Source of the DNA: Psychromarinibacter halotolerans
Lineage (GTDB): Bacteria > Pseudomonadota > Alphaproteobacteria > Rhodobacterales > Rhodobacteraceae
DNA: 64,000 nt
Assembly: GCF_029168315.1 (NCBI RefSeq)
Contig: NZ_JARGYD010000009.1
Span: forward strand, 1-64,000
Reading direction: 5' to 3'
Part shown: positions 16,110 to 24,137 of the stretch, one piece after another
How positions within the stretch are numbered: the first letter of the stretch is position 1
Layout: every line of letters begins with the position of its first letter
Notes under the pieces: model-generated
Databases searched by the model: none
Told to the model about the DNA's origin: nothing
What the model saw: only the letters and a program-made list of their open reading frames with translations
Position numbers and translations under genes: made by a program

Positions 16110-18917
16110 CTAGTGCGCTTCGGCCCAGTTGGCGCCCTGTCCGGCATCGACGACCAGCGGCACCGCCAGTTTCACCGCCGGATCCGCCGCGCCTTCCATG
16201 ACCTCGCGGACGCGGTCGATGACCTTGTCCTCGGCGCCTTCGTCCACCTCGAAGATCAGTTCGTCGTGAACCTGCAACAGCATCCGCGCCGGCAGCCCTT
16301 CAATCGCCGGGTCCATACGCGCCATCGCGCGGCGGATCACGTCGGCCGCGGTGCCTTGGATCGGGGCATTGATCGCCGCGCGCTTGGCGAAACCGGCGTG
16401 CGGGCCCTTGGCGTTGATCTCGGGCGTGTGGATGCGGCGGCCGAACAGGGTCGAGACATAGCCGTGTTCCTTCGCGAATTTCACCGTCGCGTCCATATAG
16501 TCGCGGATGCCGGGGAAGCGTTCGAAGTAGCGGTCGATGAAGCCCTGCGCCTCGGCGCGCGGGATGCGCAGGTTGCGCGCCAGCCCGAAGCCCGAGATGC
16601 CATAGATGACGCCGAAGTTGATCGCCTTGGCCTGTCGCCGGATCTCTGGCGTCATCTCGTCCAGCGGCACGTTGAACATCTCGGACGCGGTGGCGGCGTG
16701 AATGTCCTGCCCTGCCGCGAAGGCCTCTTTCAACGCCTCGATGTCGGCGATGTGGGCTAGGATGCGCAGCTCGATCTGGGAATAGTCCAGCGACAGCAGG
16801 GTCTTGCCCTCGGACGCGACGAAGGCCTCGCGGATGCGGCGGCCTTCCTCGGACCGCACCGGGATGTTCTGCAGGTTCGGATCGGTCGAGGCGAGACGCC
16901 CGGTGTTCGCCCCCGCGATGGAATAGGACGTGTGCACCCGCCCGGTGTCGGGGTTGATATGTTCCTGAAGCGCGTCGGTGTAGGTCGACTTCAGCTTCGA
17001 CATTTGCCGCCAGTCCAGCACCCGCGCGGGCAGGTCGTGTTCGGTCGCAAGGTCTTCCAGCACGTCGGCGGGCGTCGACCATGCGCCGGTCTTGCCCTTC
17101 TTGCCGCCGGGAAGGCTCATCTTGTCGAACAGGATCTCGCCCAACTGCTTGGGCGAGCCGACGTTGAACTTCTCTCCGGCCAATTCGTGAATCTCGTCCT
17201 CAAGCTGCGCCATCTTCTGGCTGAACGCGTTGGACATGCGCGACAGGGTATCGCGGTTCACCTTGATCCCCGCCATCTCCATCCGCTTCAGCACCGGCAC
17301 CATCGGGCGTTCCAGCGTCTCGTAGACGGTGGTGACGCGGGCGCGGTGCAGCTGCGGCTTGAACAGCTGCCACAGGCGCAGGGTGATGTCGGCGTCCTCG
17401 GCGGCGTATTTCACCGCCTCTTCGATCGGAACCTGCGCGAAGGTGATCTGCGATTTGCCCGAGCCGATCAGGTCCTTGATCGGGATCGGGTTGTGGCCAA
17501 GGTATTTCTCGGACAGCAGGTCCATGCCGTGCCCGTGCTCGCCCCCGTGCATCGCGTAGGACATCAGCATGGTGTCGTCGATCGGCGCGATCTCGACCCC
17601 GTAGCGGCTGAAGATCTTGGCGTCGTATTTCATGTTCTGGCCGATCTTCAGGACGGCCGCATCCTCCAGCACCGGCTTCAGCATCGCCAGCGCGCGGTCG
17701 AGGTCCATCTGCCCCTCGGCCAGCTTGCCGTCGTCGAACAGGCCGCCGTCACCGGACGCCTTGTGCGCCAGCGGGATGTAGCACGCCTGCCCCGGCTCGA
17801 CCGACAGCGAGATGCCGACAAGATCGGCGCGCATCTCGTTCAGGCCGGTCGTCTCGGTATCGACGGCGACCCAGCCGCATTGAAGGATGCGGTCGATCCA
17901 GACCTGCAACGCGGCCTCGTCCTTCACCCACTCGTACGCCTCGGGCTTGAACGGCACCGCTTCGGGCGCGGGGCCCGCGTCTTCGTCGGGCGCCGTGGCC
18001 GCGGGCTTATCCTCGATCACCGGGGCCTCGGCCCCCAGCGCCTCGGCCACGCGGCGGGTCACGGTGCGGAACTCCATTTCAGCCAGCCACGGCAGCAGCA
18101 CCTCGGCGTCGGGCTCTTTGACGTCCAGCTCGTCCAGCGTGACCTCGACCGGCATCTCGCAATCAAGCGTCACCAGCTTCTTGGACAGCTCGATCTGTTC
18201 GCGGTTCTCGATCAGCGTCTGCCGGCGCTTGGGCTGCTTGATCTCTTCCGCGCGGTCCAGAAGCGTTTCCAGATCGCCGTATTCATTGATCAGCAGGGCC
18301 GCCGTCTTGATGCCGATGCCGGGTGCGCCGGGCACGTTGTCGACCGAGTCGCCCGCCAGCGCCTGCACGTCGATCACCCGTTCCGGGCCCACCCCGAACT
18401 TCGCCTCGACCTCTTCGACCCCGATGCGGGTGTTCTTCATGGCGTCGAACATCTCGACCCCGCCGCCGACCAGCTGCATCAGGTCCTTGTCGGACGAGAT
18501 AATGGTGACGCGCCCGCCCGCCTCGCGCGCCTGACAGGACAGCGTGGCGATGATGTCGTCGGCCTCGTATCCTTCCTGCTCGAGACAGGCGATGTTGAAG
18601 GCACGGGTCGCGTCGCGGGTCAGCGGGATCTGCGGGCGCAGATCCTCGGGCATCTCATCCCGGTTCGCCTTGTACAGGTCGTACATGTCGTTCCGGAAGG
18701 TGTGCGACCCCTTGTCGAACACCACGGCGACATGAGTCGGCGCGTCGGGGCCTTTGTTGTCCTCGACCATCTTCCAGATCATGTTCACGAACCCGCTCAC
18801 CGCGCCGATGGGCAGCCCGTCGGACTTGCGCGTCAGCGGCGGCAGCGCGTGGAACGCCCGGAAGATGAAGGCAGAGCCGTCGATCAGATGAAGGTGACAA
18901 CCTTTGCCGAATGCCAT
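16110..18917 (-). CDS. polA: DNA polymerase I
   Basis: A 935-residue three-domain repair and Okazaki-fragment-processing polymerase. Residues 1-290 are the 5'-3' exonuclease (LIDGSAFIFRAFHALPP, EADDIIATL, SSDKDLMQLV). Residues about 330-515 are a 3'-5' exonuclease with intact ExoI (DTET near 352), ExoII (NMKYD) and ExoIII (YAAEDAD near 503), so proofreading is expected. Residues 530-935 are the polymerase with motif A (DYSQIELRILAHIA), motif B (RRQAKAINFGVIYGISGFG) and motif C (QVHDELIFEV). Length is normal for the family. It stands alone on the minus strand. Confidence 0.97.
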   Translation of the reverse strand: MAFGKGCHLHLIDGSAFIFRAFHALPPLTRKSDGLPIGAVSGFVNMIWKMVEDNKGPDAPTHVAVVFDKGSHTFRNDMYDLYKANRDEMPEDLRPQIPLTRDATRAFNIACLEQEGYEADDIIATLSCQAREAGGRVTIISSDKDLMQLVGGGVEMFDAMKNTRIGVEEVEAKFGVGPERVIDVQALAGDSVDNVPGAPGIGIKTAALLINEYGDLETLLDRAEEIKQPKRRQTLIENREQIELSKKLVTLDCEMPVEVTLDELDVKEPDAEVLLPWLAEMEFRTVTRRVAEALGAEAPVIEDKPAATAPDEDAGPAPEAVPFKPEAYEWVKDEAALQVWIDRILQCGWVAVDTETTGLNEMRADLVGISLSVEPGQACYIPLAHKASGDGGLFDDGKLAEGQMDLDRALAMLKPVLEDAAVLKIGQNMKYDAKIFSRYGVEIAPIDDTMLMSYAMHGGEHGHGMDLLSEKYLGHNPIPIKDLIGSGKSQITFAQVPIEEAVKYAAEDADITLRLWQLFKPQLHRARVTTVYETLERPMVPVLKRMEMAGIKVNRDTLSRMSNAFSQKMAQLEDEIHELAGEKFNVGSPKQLGEILFDKMSLPGGKKGKTGAWSTPADVLEDLATEHDLPARVLDWRQMSKLKSTYTDALQEHINPDTGRVHTSYSIAGANTGRLASTDPNLQNIPVRSEEGRRIREAFVASEGKTLLSLDYSQIELRILAHIADIEALKEAFAAGQDIHAATASEMFNVPLDEMTPEIRRQAKAINFGVIYGISGFGLARNLRIPRAEAQGFIDRYFERFPGIRDYMDATVKFAKEHGYVSTLFGRRIHTPEINAKGPHAGFAKRAAINAPIQGTAADVIRRAMARMDPAIEGLPARMLLQVHDELIFEVDEGAEDKVIDRVREVMEGAADPAVKLAVPLVVDAGQGANWAEAH

Positions 18918-18990
18918 GAACGGGCCCCCTGTTCGCGTTGGCCTTCTAGGTAGCCGTCCGCGCCCCGAGGGTCCAGCCGTCGCAGCCGTC

Positions 18991-20307
18991 TCATGGGGCG
19001 CCCCAGTGGCGGTGATGGTCGTCGATCACGTAATCATGGCTGTGCGTCCGGTGGCCCTGAAGGTGCGGATGGTCCAGCGGCAGGTTCTCATGCGTGTGTT
19101 CCACCTTGACCGGGTCGTTGGCGGGCCACAGGCGCAGCGTCAGCGCGATGCCCAGCGCGGCAAGCGCCGCCAAGGCCACGAAGGCAGCCGTCGCGCCCTG
19201 CGCCGTCATCAGCCAGCCCGACAGCGGGTAGGTCACCAGCCAGCAGGCGTGGGACAGCGCGAACTGGGCGGCGAACAGCGCCGGGCGGTCGCCGGCATGA
19301 GCAGAACGGCGCAGAAGACGGCCAGAGGGCGTCAGGACGGCGGAATAGCCCAGCCCCACCACCAGCCAGACCGCCAGCAGCATGGCCCACGACAGCGCCG
19401 CCGCGCCGGTCGCAACCGCGGCGGCCAGCAAAGCGGCGACCATCGCAACCGCGCCCGCCAGCATCACGGCGCGGTCCGCGACCCGGTCCAGCAGGCGCGG
19501 CAGCACCAGCGCCGCCGCCATGCTGCCCAGCCCGAACACGCCCATCGTCCAGGCCAGCGCGGTTTCGCCCAACCCGAGGTCGGCACGCACCAGCACAACC
19601 GAGTTCACCAGCACCATCGCCCCCGCCGCCGAGGCGGCAAGGTTCAGCCCCAGCAGCCCCCGCAGGCGCGGAGTCGCAAGATAAATCCGGATGCCGCGCG
19701 TCGTGCGGTCGTAGATGCCCCGACGCGGCGCTGGCGTCGGGCTTGGCAGCAGCACCGAGAGGACAAGCAGCGCCGACGCTGCGAACCCGGCCGCCGTTCC
19801 AACAAAGAGTGCATTGTAACTCGTCACCGCAAGCAACAGGGCCGCCAAGGTCGGAGACACGATGTTCTCTAGGTCATACGACAGCCGCGATAACGATAGC
19901 GCGCGTGTATATCGGCCCTCGTCTGGAAGGACGTCGGGGATCGTGGCCTGAAAGGTTGGGGTGAACGCGGCAGAGGCCGATTGCAGCAGCGCGATCAGCA
20001 GGTACACCTGCCAGAGTTCGGTGACGAACGGCAGGCATAGGGCCGTGCCCACCCGCACAAGGTCCAGCGCAACCAGCAGCGCGCGCCGGTTCACCCGGTC
20101 GGCGAAGGCGCCCGCGAGCGGAGCGATACCGACGTAGGCGACCATCTTGATCGTGAAAACTGCGGCCAGAACCGCCGCAGCGCCGCCCCCTGCAAGATCG
20201 TAGGCCAGAAGCCCCAGCGCAACGGTGGCAAGCCCGGTGCCGACGAGCGCGACCACCTGCGCGAGGAACAAGTGACGGTAGGTACGATCGGTCAGGATCT
20301 GAAGCAT
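18991..20307 (-). CDS. MFS transporter with histidine-rich C-terminal tail (possible metal exporter)
   Basis: A 438-residue major facilitator with about 12 predicted helices; AGAFADRVNRRALLVALDLV is the loop 2-3 signature. The final 40 residues are hydrophilic and rich in histidine (VEHTHENLPLDHPHLQGHR, then THSHDYVIDDHHRHW), with about a dozen His. His-rich C-termini are known in NreB-type nickel exporters of this superfamily, so Ni, Co or Zn efflux is a reasonable guess, not a demonstration. It lies 73 bases upstream of polA on the same strand and downstream of the BNR-repeat gene. Confidence 0.8.
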   Translation of the reverse strand: MLQILTDRTYRHLFLAQVVALVGTGLATVALGLLAYDLAGGGAAAVLAAVFTIKMVAYVGIAPLAGAFADRVNRRALLVALDLVRVGTALCLPFVTELWQVYLLIALLQSASAAFTPTFQATIPDVLPDEGRYTRALSLSRLSYDLENIVSPTLAALLLAVTSYNALFVGTAAGFAASALLVLSVLLPSPTPAPRRGIYDRTTRGIRIYLATPRLRGLLGLNLAASAAGAMVLVNSVVLVRADLGLGETALAWTMGVFGLGSMAAALVLPRLLDRVADRAVMLAGAVAMVAALLAAAVATGAAALSWAMLLAVWLVVGLGYSAVLTPSGRLLRRSAHAGDRPALFAAQFALSHACWLVTYPLSGWLMTAQGATAAFVALAALAALGIALTLRLWPANDPVKVEHTHENLPLDHPHLQGHRTHSHDYVIDDHHRHWGAP

Positions 20308-20356
20308 CGGCGGCCTTTCCAGCGGTTCGTGCCCTATGGATACAACTTCGCGGCAT

Positions 20357-20411
20357 GGTCACCAAAGTCTTCAGAAAATTTGGTCCGCACGATCTTCTAG
20401 AAAACCGTGCC
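20357..20411 (-). repeat. Double hairpin with TTCTAGAA and TTCTGAA loops, copy B
   Basis: Three bases after the stop of the BNR-repeat gene, the minus strand reads stem GCACGGT...ATCGTGC around TTCTAGAA, then stem ACCAAATT...ACTTTGGT around TTCTGAA. The layout matches copy A (6574-6625); its first stem matches copy C. The mismatch on the plus strand becomes a G-T wobble on the transcribed strand, consistent with a role as RNA. Confidence 0.7.
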
Positions 20412-20414
20412 GGC

Positions 20415-21575
20415 TCACCCGCGGTCCAGCACCTCGACCGACAGGATCGTCGGAAGGTGGCGGGCGATTTCGGTCCAGGTGTCGCCCTCGTCGAGGCTGG
20501 CGAATATGCTGCCCGAATTGGTGCCGAAATAGACCCCCGCCGGATCGCGCCCGTCCCCCGCCATCGCCTGCCGCAGCACGGTGAAAAAGCATGCCTCTTG
20601 CGGCAGCCCGTCCCGGCACGGGTGCCAGCTGTCGCCGCCATCGCGCGAGCGCCAGACCGCGCAGGCGGCGTCGGGCGGGAACCGTCCCGCCATGTCGCCG
20701 TTCAGCGGCAGGGTCCAGATCGTCTGGGGGTCGCGCGGATGCACCCGGATCGGAAAGCCGAAGGTCGACGGCAGCCCCGCCGTCACGTCGTCCCAGCTGC
20801 GCCCGCCGTCCGAGGACCGCCAGACGCCGTGGTGGTTCTGCTGGTACAGCAGGTCGCCCTGTCCCGGCGCGCGCATCATGTTGTGGACGCAATGCCCGAC
20901 CTCGCCGTCGGACGGCGCCGCCGGGTGGTGGTGCCCTTCGCAGGCCTCGGCGTTCGACAGGCGGTTGCGGCGCTCGAAGCTGTCGCCGCCGTCCTCGGTG
21001 GCGAACACCCCGGCAGCAGAGATGCCGACCCACAGTTTGCCCGGATCCTCGGGGTGCGAGACCAGCGTGTGCAGCACCAGCCCCGCCGCGCCGGGGTTCC
21101 AGTCCTTGGCCGAGGGGTGCCCGGCCAGCGCCTCGACCTCGGCGAACTGCGCACCGCCATCGGTGCTGGCCAGCAGCTTCGCGGGCTTGGTTCCGGCGTA
21201 CAGCGTGCCGTGGGCGTGGTGCAGGCTCCAGACCTGCTGAAAGGCATCGCCGAACGGCAGCGGCGTGTCCGTCCAGCCGATCATCTCGGCAAAGCCCGGA
21301 TCGTTCGCGGCCCAGTCGTCCATCATGCCCTTGGTCAACCGGGTCTTGGACCAGCTTTCGCCGCCGTCGGGCGACATCCACACCCCGGCCCCGGTAAAGT
21401 CGCCGCCGCCGCCAGCCCAGATCGTGCCGGTCTCGGGGTCGCCGATCACGTGGTTGATCGGCCAGCCGTCGCAATGGGGGCCGGACACCGTCCAGCCTGC
21501 CCTTTCAGCGCCGCCATGCAGCAGGAAAACACCCTTGGTCGTGCCGATCAGCACGGTGACGGAACCGCTGGTCAT
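20415..21575 (-). CDS. BNR/WD40/YVTN-type repeat protein (exo-alpha-sialidase superfamily)
   Basis: A 386-residue beta-propeller of repeating Asp-box units such as SPDGGESWSK, STDGGAQF, SSDGGRSWDD, SRDGGDSWHP and SLDEGDTWTE. These S-x-D-x-G-x-x-W motifs define BNR repeats. No signal peptide or catalytic sialidase arginines are evident, so despite the superfamily name I would not call it a sialidase. Proteins like this are widespread and mostly uncharacterised. The ATG at 21575 has GGAGGGG just upstream; one in-frame codon group earlier is possible. Confidence 0.85.
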   Translation of the reverse strand: MTSGSVTVLIGTTKGVFLLHGGAERAGWTVSGPHCDGWPINHVIGDPETGTIWAGGGGDFTGAGVWMSPDGGESWSKTRLTKGMMDDWAANDPGFAEMIGWTDTPLPFGDAFQQVWSLHHAHGTLYAGTKPAKLLASTDGGAQFAEVEALAGHPSAKDWNPGAAGLVLHTLVSHPEDPGKLWVGISAAGVFATEDGGDSFERRNRLSNAEACEGHHHPAAPSDGEVGHCVHNMMRAPGQGDLLYQQNHHGVWRSSDGGRSWDDVTAGLPSTFGFPIRVHPRDPQTIWTLPLNGDMAGRFPPDAACAVWRSRDGGDSWHPCRDGLPQEACFFTVLRQAMAGDGRDPAGVYFGTNSGSIFASLDEGDTWTEIARHLPTILSVEVLDRG

Positions 21576-21987
21576 GGACCCCTCCAATATAGGTTGTGTT
21601 CAACGTATCAGAATCATCGGCAGCATATCACGCAACGTCACGCTGCCTAGCCAGCCTGTCGCTGGCGGTCGGAATTCCGCGCAACCCGTCAGGTTTTGCG
21701 GGCCTGCGGGGCAGCGCCGCGCCGTCCATCGCGGCCCCCTGTCCTGGCCTTGGCCCGGGCGCGCGGGTTGCAATTCGGGCGCTGGCTTGCCATATCGTCC
21801 CCATCGGTGTCGCCGTGCCCCTGCGTGGTGTGGCGACCGACCCGGGGCCCGCGCGTCATCCTGCGCCACATATCCGCCCCCGTCGCTATCCCGTCAGGAC
21901 GTCGTGTCCGCGTCTGGCTCTTGCAGGGCCGGTCCCGCGTTTCGGCGTTTTGCGTCGCGGCGCCGCACAAAAGAAGGAGAACGAGAG
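21576..21987. other. 412-base gap without a recognisable gene
   Basis: GC-rich DNA between the divergent BNR-repeat gene and the 39-residue protein. Open frames exist on both strands but show arginine- and proline-rich, low-complexity translations typical of random GC-rich sequence. The region must hold the promoters of both divergent genes, but I cannot place them with confidence. Confidence 0.6.
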
Positions 21988-22107
21988 ATGAGCATGACCA
22001 ACGAAGAACTGATCCAGCGTATCGAAGATCTGCAGAAATCGGGTATGCACCTTGCTGCAAAATCGCTTCAGCGCGAGCTGAACTACCGGCAGAAGCAGGC
22101 CGCCTGA
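21988..22107 (+). CDS. Small soluble helical protein (39 aa)
   Basis: Unrecognised, but well supported as a gene: AGAAGGAGA sits at ideal distance from the ATG, and a strong terminator follows at 22162-22185. The product (NEELIQRIEDLQKSGMHLAA and so on) is charged, heptad-like and predicted to be almost wholly alpha-helical, suggesting a small coiled-coil or binding partner in the cytoplasm. The 412-base gap upstream and its own terminator make it a monocistronic unit, as expected of a highly expressed small protein. Confidence 0.7.
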   Translation: MSMTNEELIQRIEDLQKSGMHLAAKSLQRELNYRQKQAA

Positions 22108-22161
22108 TCGCGGCACATCTGCCCGCCCCCGGACCTGATGCGGTCCGGGCGGCAGGACCGA

Positions 22162-22185
22162 AGGGGCGGGTTTCCGCCCCTTTTT
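22162..22185 (+). terminator. Strong Rho-independent terminator after the 39-aa gene
   Basis: AGGGGCGG (22162-22169) pairs with CCGCCCCT (22174-22181), followed by TTTTT. A second G/C-rich hairpin lies just upstream, within about 22120-22155. Confidence 0.88.
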
Positions 22186-22249
22186 CTTTGCGCGGATGGT
22201 GCATCAGCCTAGCGCGGCGCAGCGCCTCAACCGCGCCAGTCCGAACACG

Positions 22250-22283
22250 AAAAAAGGCGGCGGCCCGGTTCGGGGCCACCGCC
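22250..22283 (-). terminator. Rho-independent terminator of the pirin gene
   Basis: An 11-base stem (22256-22266 with 22273-22283, one wobble on the minus strand) with a six-base loop is followed by six T on the minus strand. It lies 30 bases after the pirin stop and back to back with the terminator at 22162-22185. Confidence 0.88.
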
Positions 22284-22312
22284 ATTCCAGACGATTGTAT
22301 GACCGAAGGACG

Positions 22313-23224
22313 CTAGTGCGCGGCCTTGATGAAGGTGCCGTTGTTCAGCTCTTTCATCGCCTGCATCAGTTCGGCGCGGGTGTTCATCACGATGGGGCCG
22401 TGCCACGCGACCGGCTCTTTGATCGGCTGGCCCGAAACCAGCAAGAAGCGCACGCCCTCGGGTCCGGCGGTCACGCAGATCTCGTCCCCGGTGCCGAAGC
22501 GGACCAGCGTGCGGTTGCCCGACATATCGCGGATGTTCAGTTCCTGCCCGTTGAATTCCTTCTCGACCCGCACGCCTTCAGGCGCGCTGGCGTCGCGGAA
22601 GCTGCCGGCGCCGGCGAAGACATACGCAAACGTGTTGGCATAGGTATCGACCGGCAGCACCTTGCGGGTGTTGGGCGGCACGCTGACGTCAAGGTACAGC
22701 GGATCAGCGGCGATGCCGTCGACCGGGCCTTTCTTGCCCCAGAACCCGCCGGTGATGACGCGCACGGCGGTGCCGTCGTCGTCCACCTCGACCGGGATGT
22801 CGGATTTCTGGATGTCCTGATAGCGCGGCGCGGTCATCTTCAGGCTGGACGGCAGGTTCGCCCACAGCTGAAAGCCATGCATCTGCCCCTTCACGTTGCC
22901 CTGCGGCATCTCTTGATGCAGGATGCCCGACCCGGCGGTCATCCACTGCACGGTGCCCGGCCCAAGCCGGCCCGAGTTGCCAAGGCTGTCGGAATGCTCG
23001 ACCGTGCCTTCCAGCACGTAGGTGATCGTTTCGATCCCCCGGTGCGGGTGCCACGGGAAACCTTGCGCGTACATCGCTGGGTCGTCGTTGCGGAAATCGT
23101 CCATCATCAGGAATGGATCCGCTTCGGTCGGGTCGCCGAAGCCGAACACGCGGTGAAGGTGGACGCCGGCGCCTTCCATCGTAGGCTGCGCCATCCGGGT
23201 CGAGGTCACGGGACGAAAGGTCAT
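22313..23224 (-). CDS. Pirin-family protein
   Basis: A 303-residue bicupin. DDFRND, HPHRGIETITYVLEGTVEHSD and QWMTAGSGILHQEMP are the pirin N-cupin segments with the metal-binding His, His, His and Glu. The C-terminal cupin (about 170-290) has lost most ligands, as usual. Bacterial pirins include quercetin dioxygenases and regulators of pyruvate metabolism, so the exact activity is unknown. GGAG precedes the ATG at 23224. It is transcribed alone and ends at a strong terminator. Confidence 0.9.
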   Translation of the reverse strand: MTFRPVTSTRMAQPTMEGAGVHLHRVFGFGDPTEADPFLMMDDFRNDDPAMYAQGFPWHPHRGIETITYVLEGTVEHSDSLGNSGRLGPGTVQWMTAGSGILHQEMPQGNVKGQMHGFQLWANLPSSLKMTAPRYQDIQKSDIPVEVDDDGTAVRVITGGFWGKKGPVDGIAADPLYLDVSVPPNTRKVLPVDTYANTFAYVFAGAGSFRDASAPEGVRVEKEFNGQELNIRDMSGNRTLVRFGTGDEICVTAGPEGVRFLLVSGQPIKEPVAWHGPIVMNTRAELMQAMKELNNGTFIKAAH

Positions 23225-23341
23225 GGCATGGCTCCTGTCATGGGTGCCCCCAATATCGTCGGGCGCAAAGCACTTGCATAGCCCTTGCCCTGTGCGCCGC
23301 CGCACAGCCTCCCTGTGCCGCCGCCCAAGGACCGACGGCGG

Positions 23342-24010
23342 TCAGGGATGACCGATCAGGCGCTGGGTGACGTCGGCCAGATCTTCATAGCCATGCAAAA
23401 GCGCCTCGGGCTCCAGCTTGGACACGCCGTGCCCGTCGGGTCCGAAGGTCACAAGTGCGCAGGGCACGCCCACCGCGCGCGCCGTCTTGCGGTCGGTCAC
23501 CGTGTCGCCCAGCAGATAGGACGTGGCCACCACGCCCCCTGCCCGTTCCACGGCGGCAACATAGGGGGCCGGTTCGGGCTTGCGCACCGGCAGCGTGTCC
23601 GCCCCGACCAGCGCATCGAACAGATCGCGCACGCCCAGCCGTTGCAGCAGCGTTTCCGCCAGCCCTTCCGGCTTGTTGGTGCAGACCGAAACCTTGTAAC
23701 CGGCGCTGCGCAGCGCATCGACCGCATCCACCGAACCCGGGTACATCGTTGTAAAAACGTCGATATTTTCGCCGTACCAGTCCAGAAGGTCGGGATAGGC
23801 CGCATCCACCGTCGCCTCGTCCAAGGCGCCTGCGCGTTCCAGACCCAGCCGCAGCATCGCCCGACCGCCGCGAAAGGCGGTGCCCGCATCCGCGACAGGG
23901 TCCAGCAATGCCCCGTGGCCCAACCGTTCGAAGCTGGCGTTGGCGGCGGCGATCAGGTCGCCGCTGGTGTCGGCCAGCGTTCCATCAAGGTCGAATACCA
24001 CGGTCTTCAT
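23342..24010 (-). CDS. HAD-IA phosphatase, second phosphoglycolate-phosphatase-like protein
   Basis: A 222-residue HAD phosphatase starting MKTVVFDLDGTLADTSGDL, with nucleophile and acid aspartates in FDLDG, the motif-2 region SVCTNKPEG, Lys in VRKPEPAPY and motif 4 in LLGDTVTDRKTARAVG. It resembles Gph in cap layout and is similar in architecture to the gph-like gene at 13377-14039. Divergent from glmU, with a 127-base shared promoter region. A much longer in-frame N-terminus can be read but has no domain and is unlikely. Confidence 0.8.
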   Translation of the reverse strand: MKTVVFDLDGTLADTSGDLIAAANASFERLGHGALLDPVADAGTAFRGGRAMLRLGLERAGALDEATVDAAYPDLLDWYGENIDVFTTMYPGSVDAVDALRSAGYKVSVCTNKPEGLAETLLQRLGVRDLFDALVGADTLPVRKPEPAPYVAAVERAGGVVATSYLLGDTVTDRKTARAVGVPCALVTFGPDGHGVSKLEPEALLHGYEDLADVTQRLIGHP

Positions 24011-24137
24011 GCGTCTGCTCCGGCTTGTTCTTGCCGGTGTCTGTAACGCCGCGAAACGCCATTTGATAGCCCCGCCCCTTGCGGCATGGCATACATCCGG
24101 TAGAAACCAATAAAACAACGAGCAAAGAACAACACAC

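Noticed and set aside
21600..21869. An 89-codon minus-strand frame in the gap before the 39-aa gene
   Set aside because: Arg/Pro/Gly-rich with no ribosome site. It looks like random GC-rich sequence.
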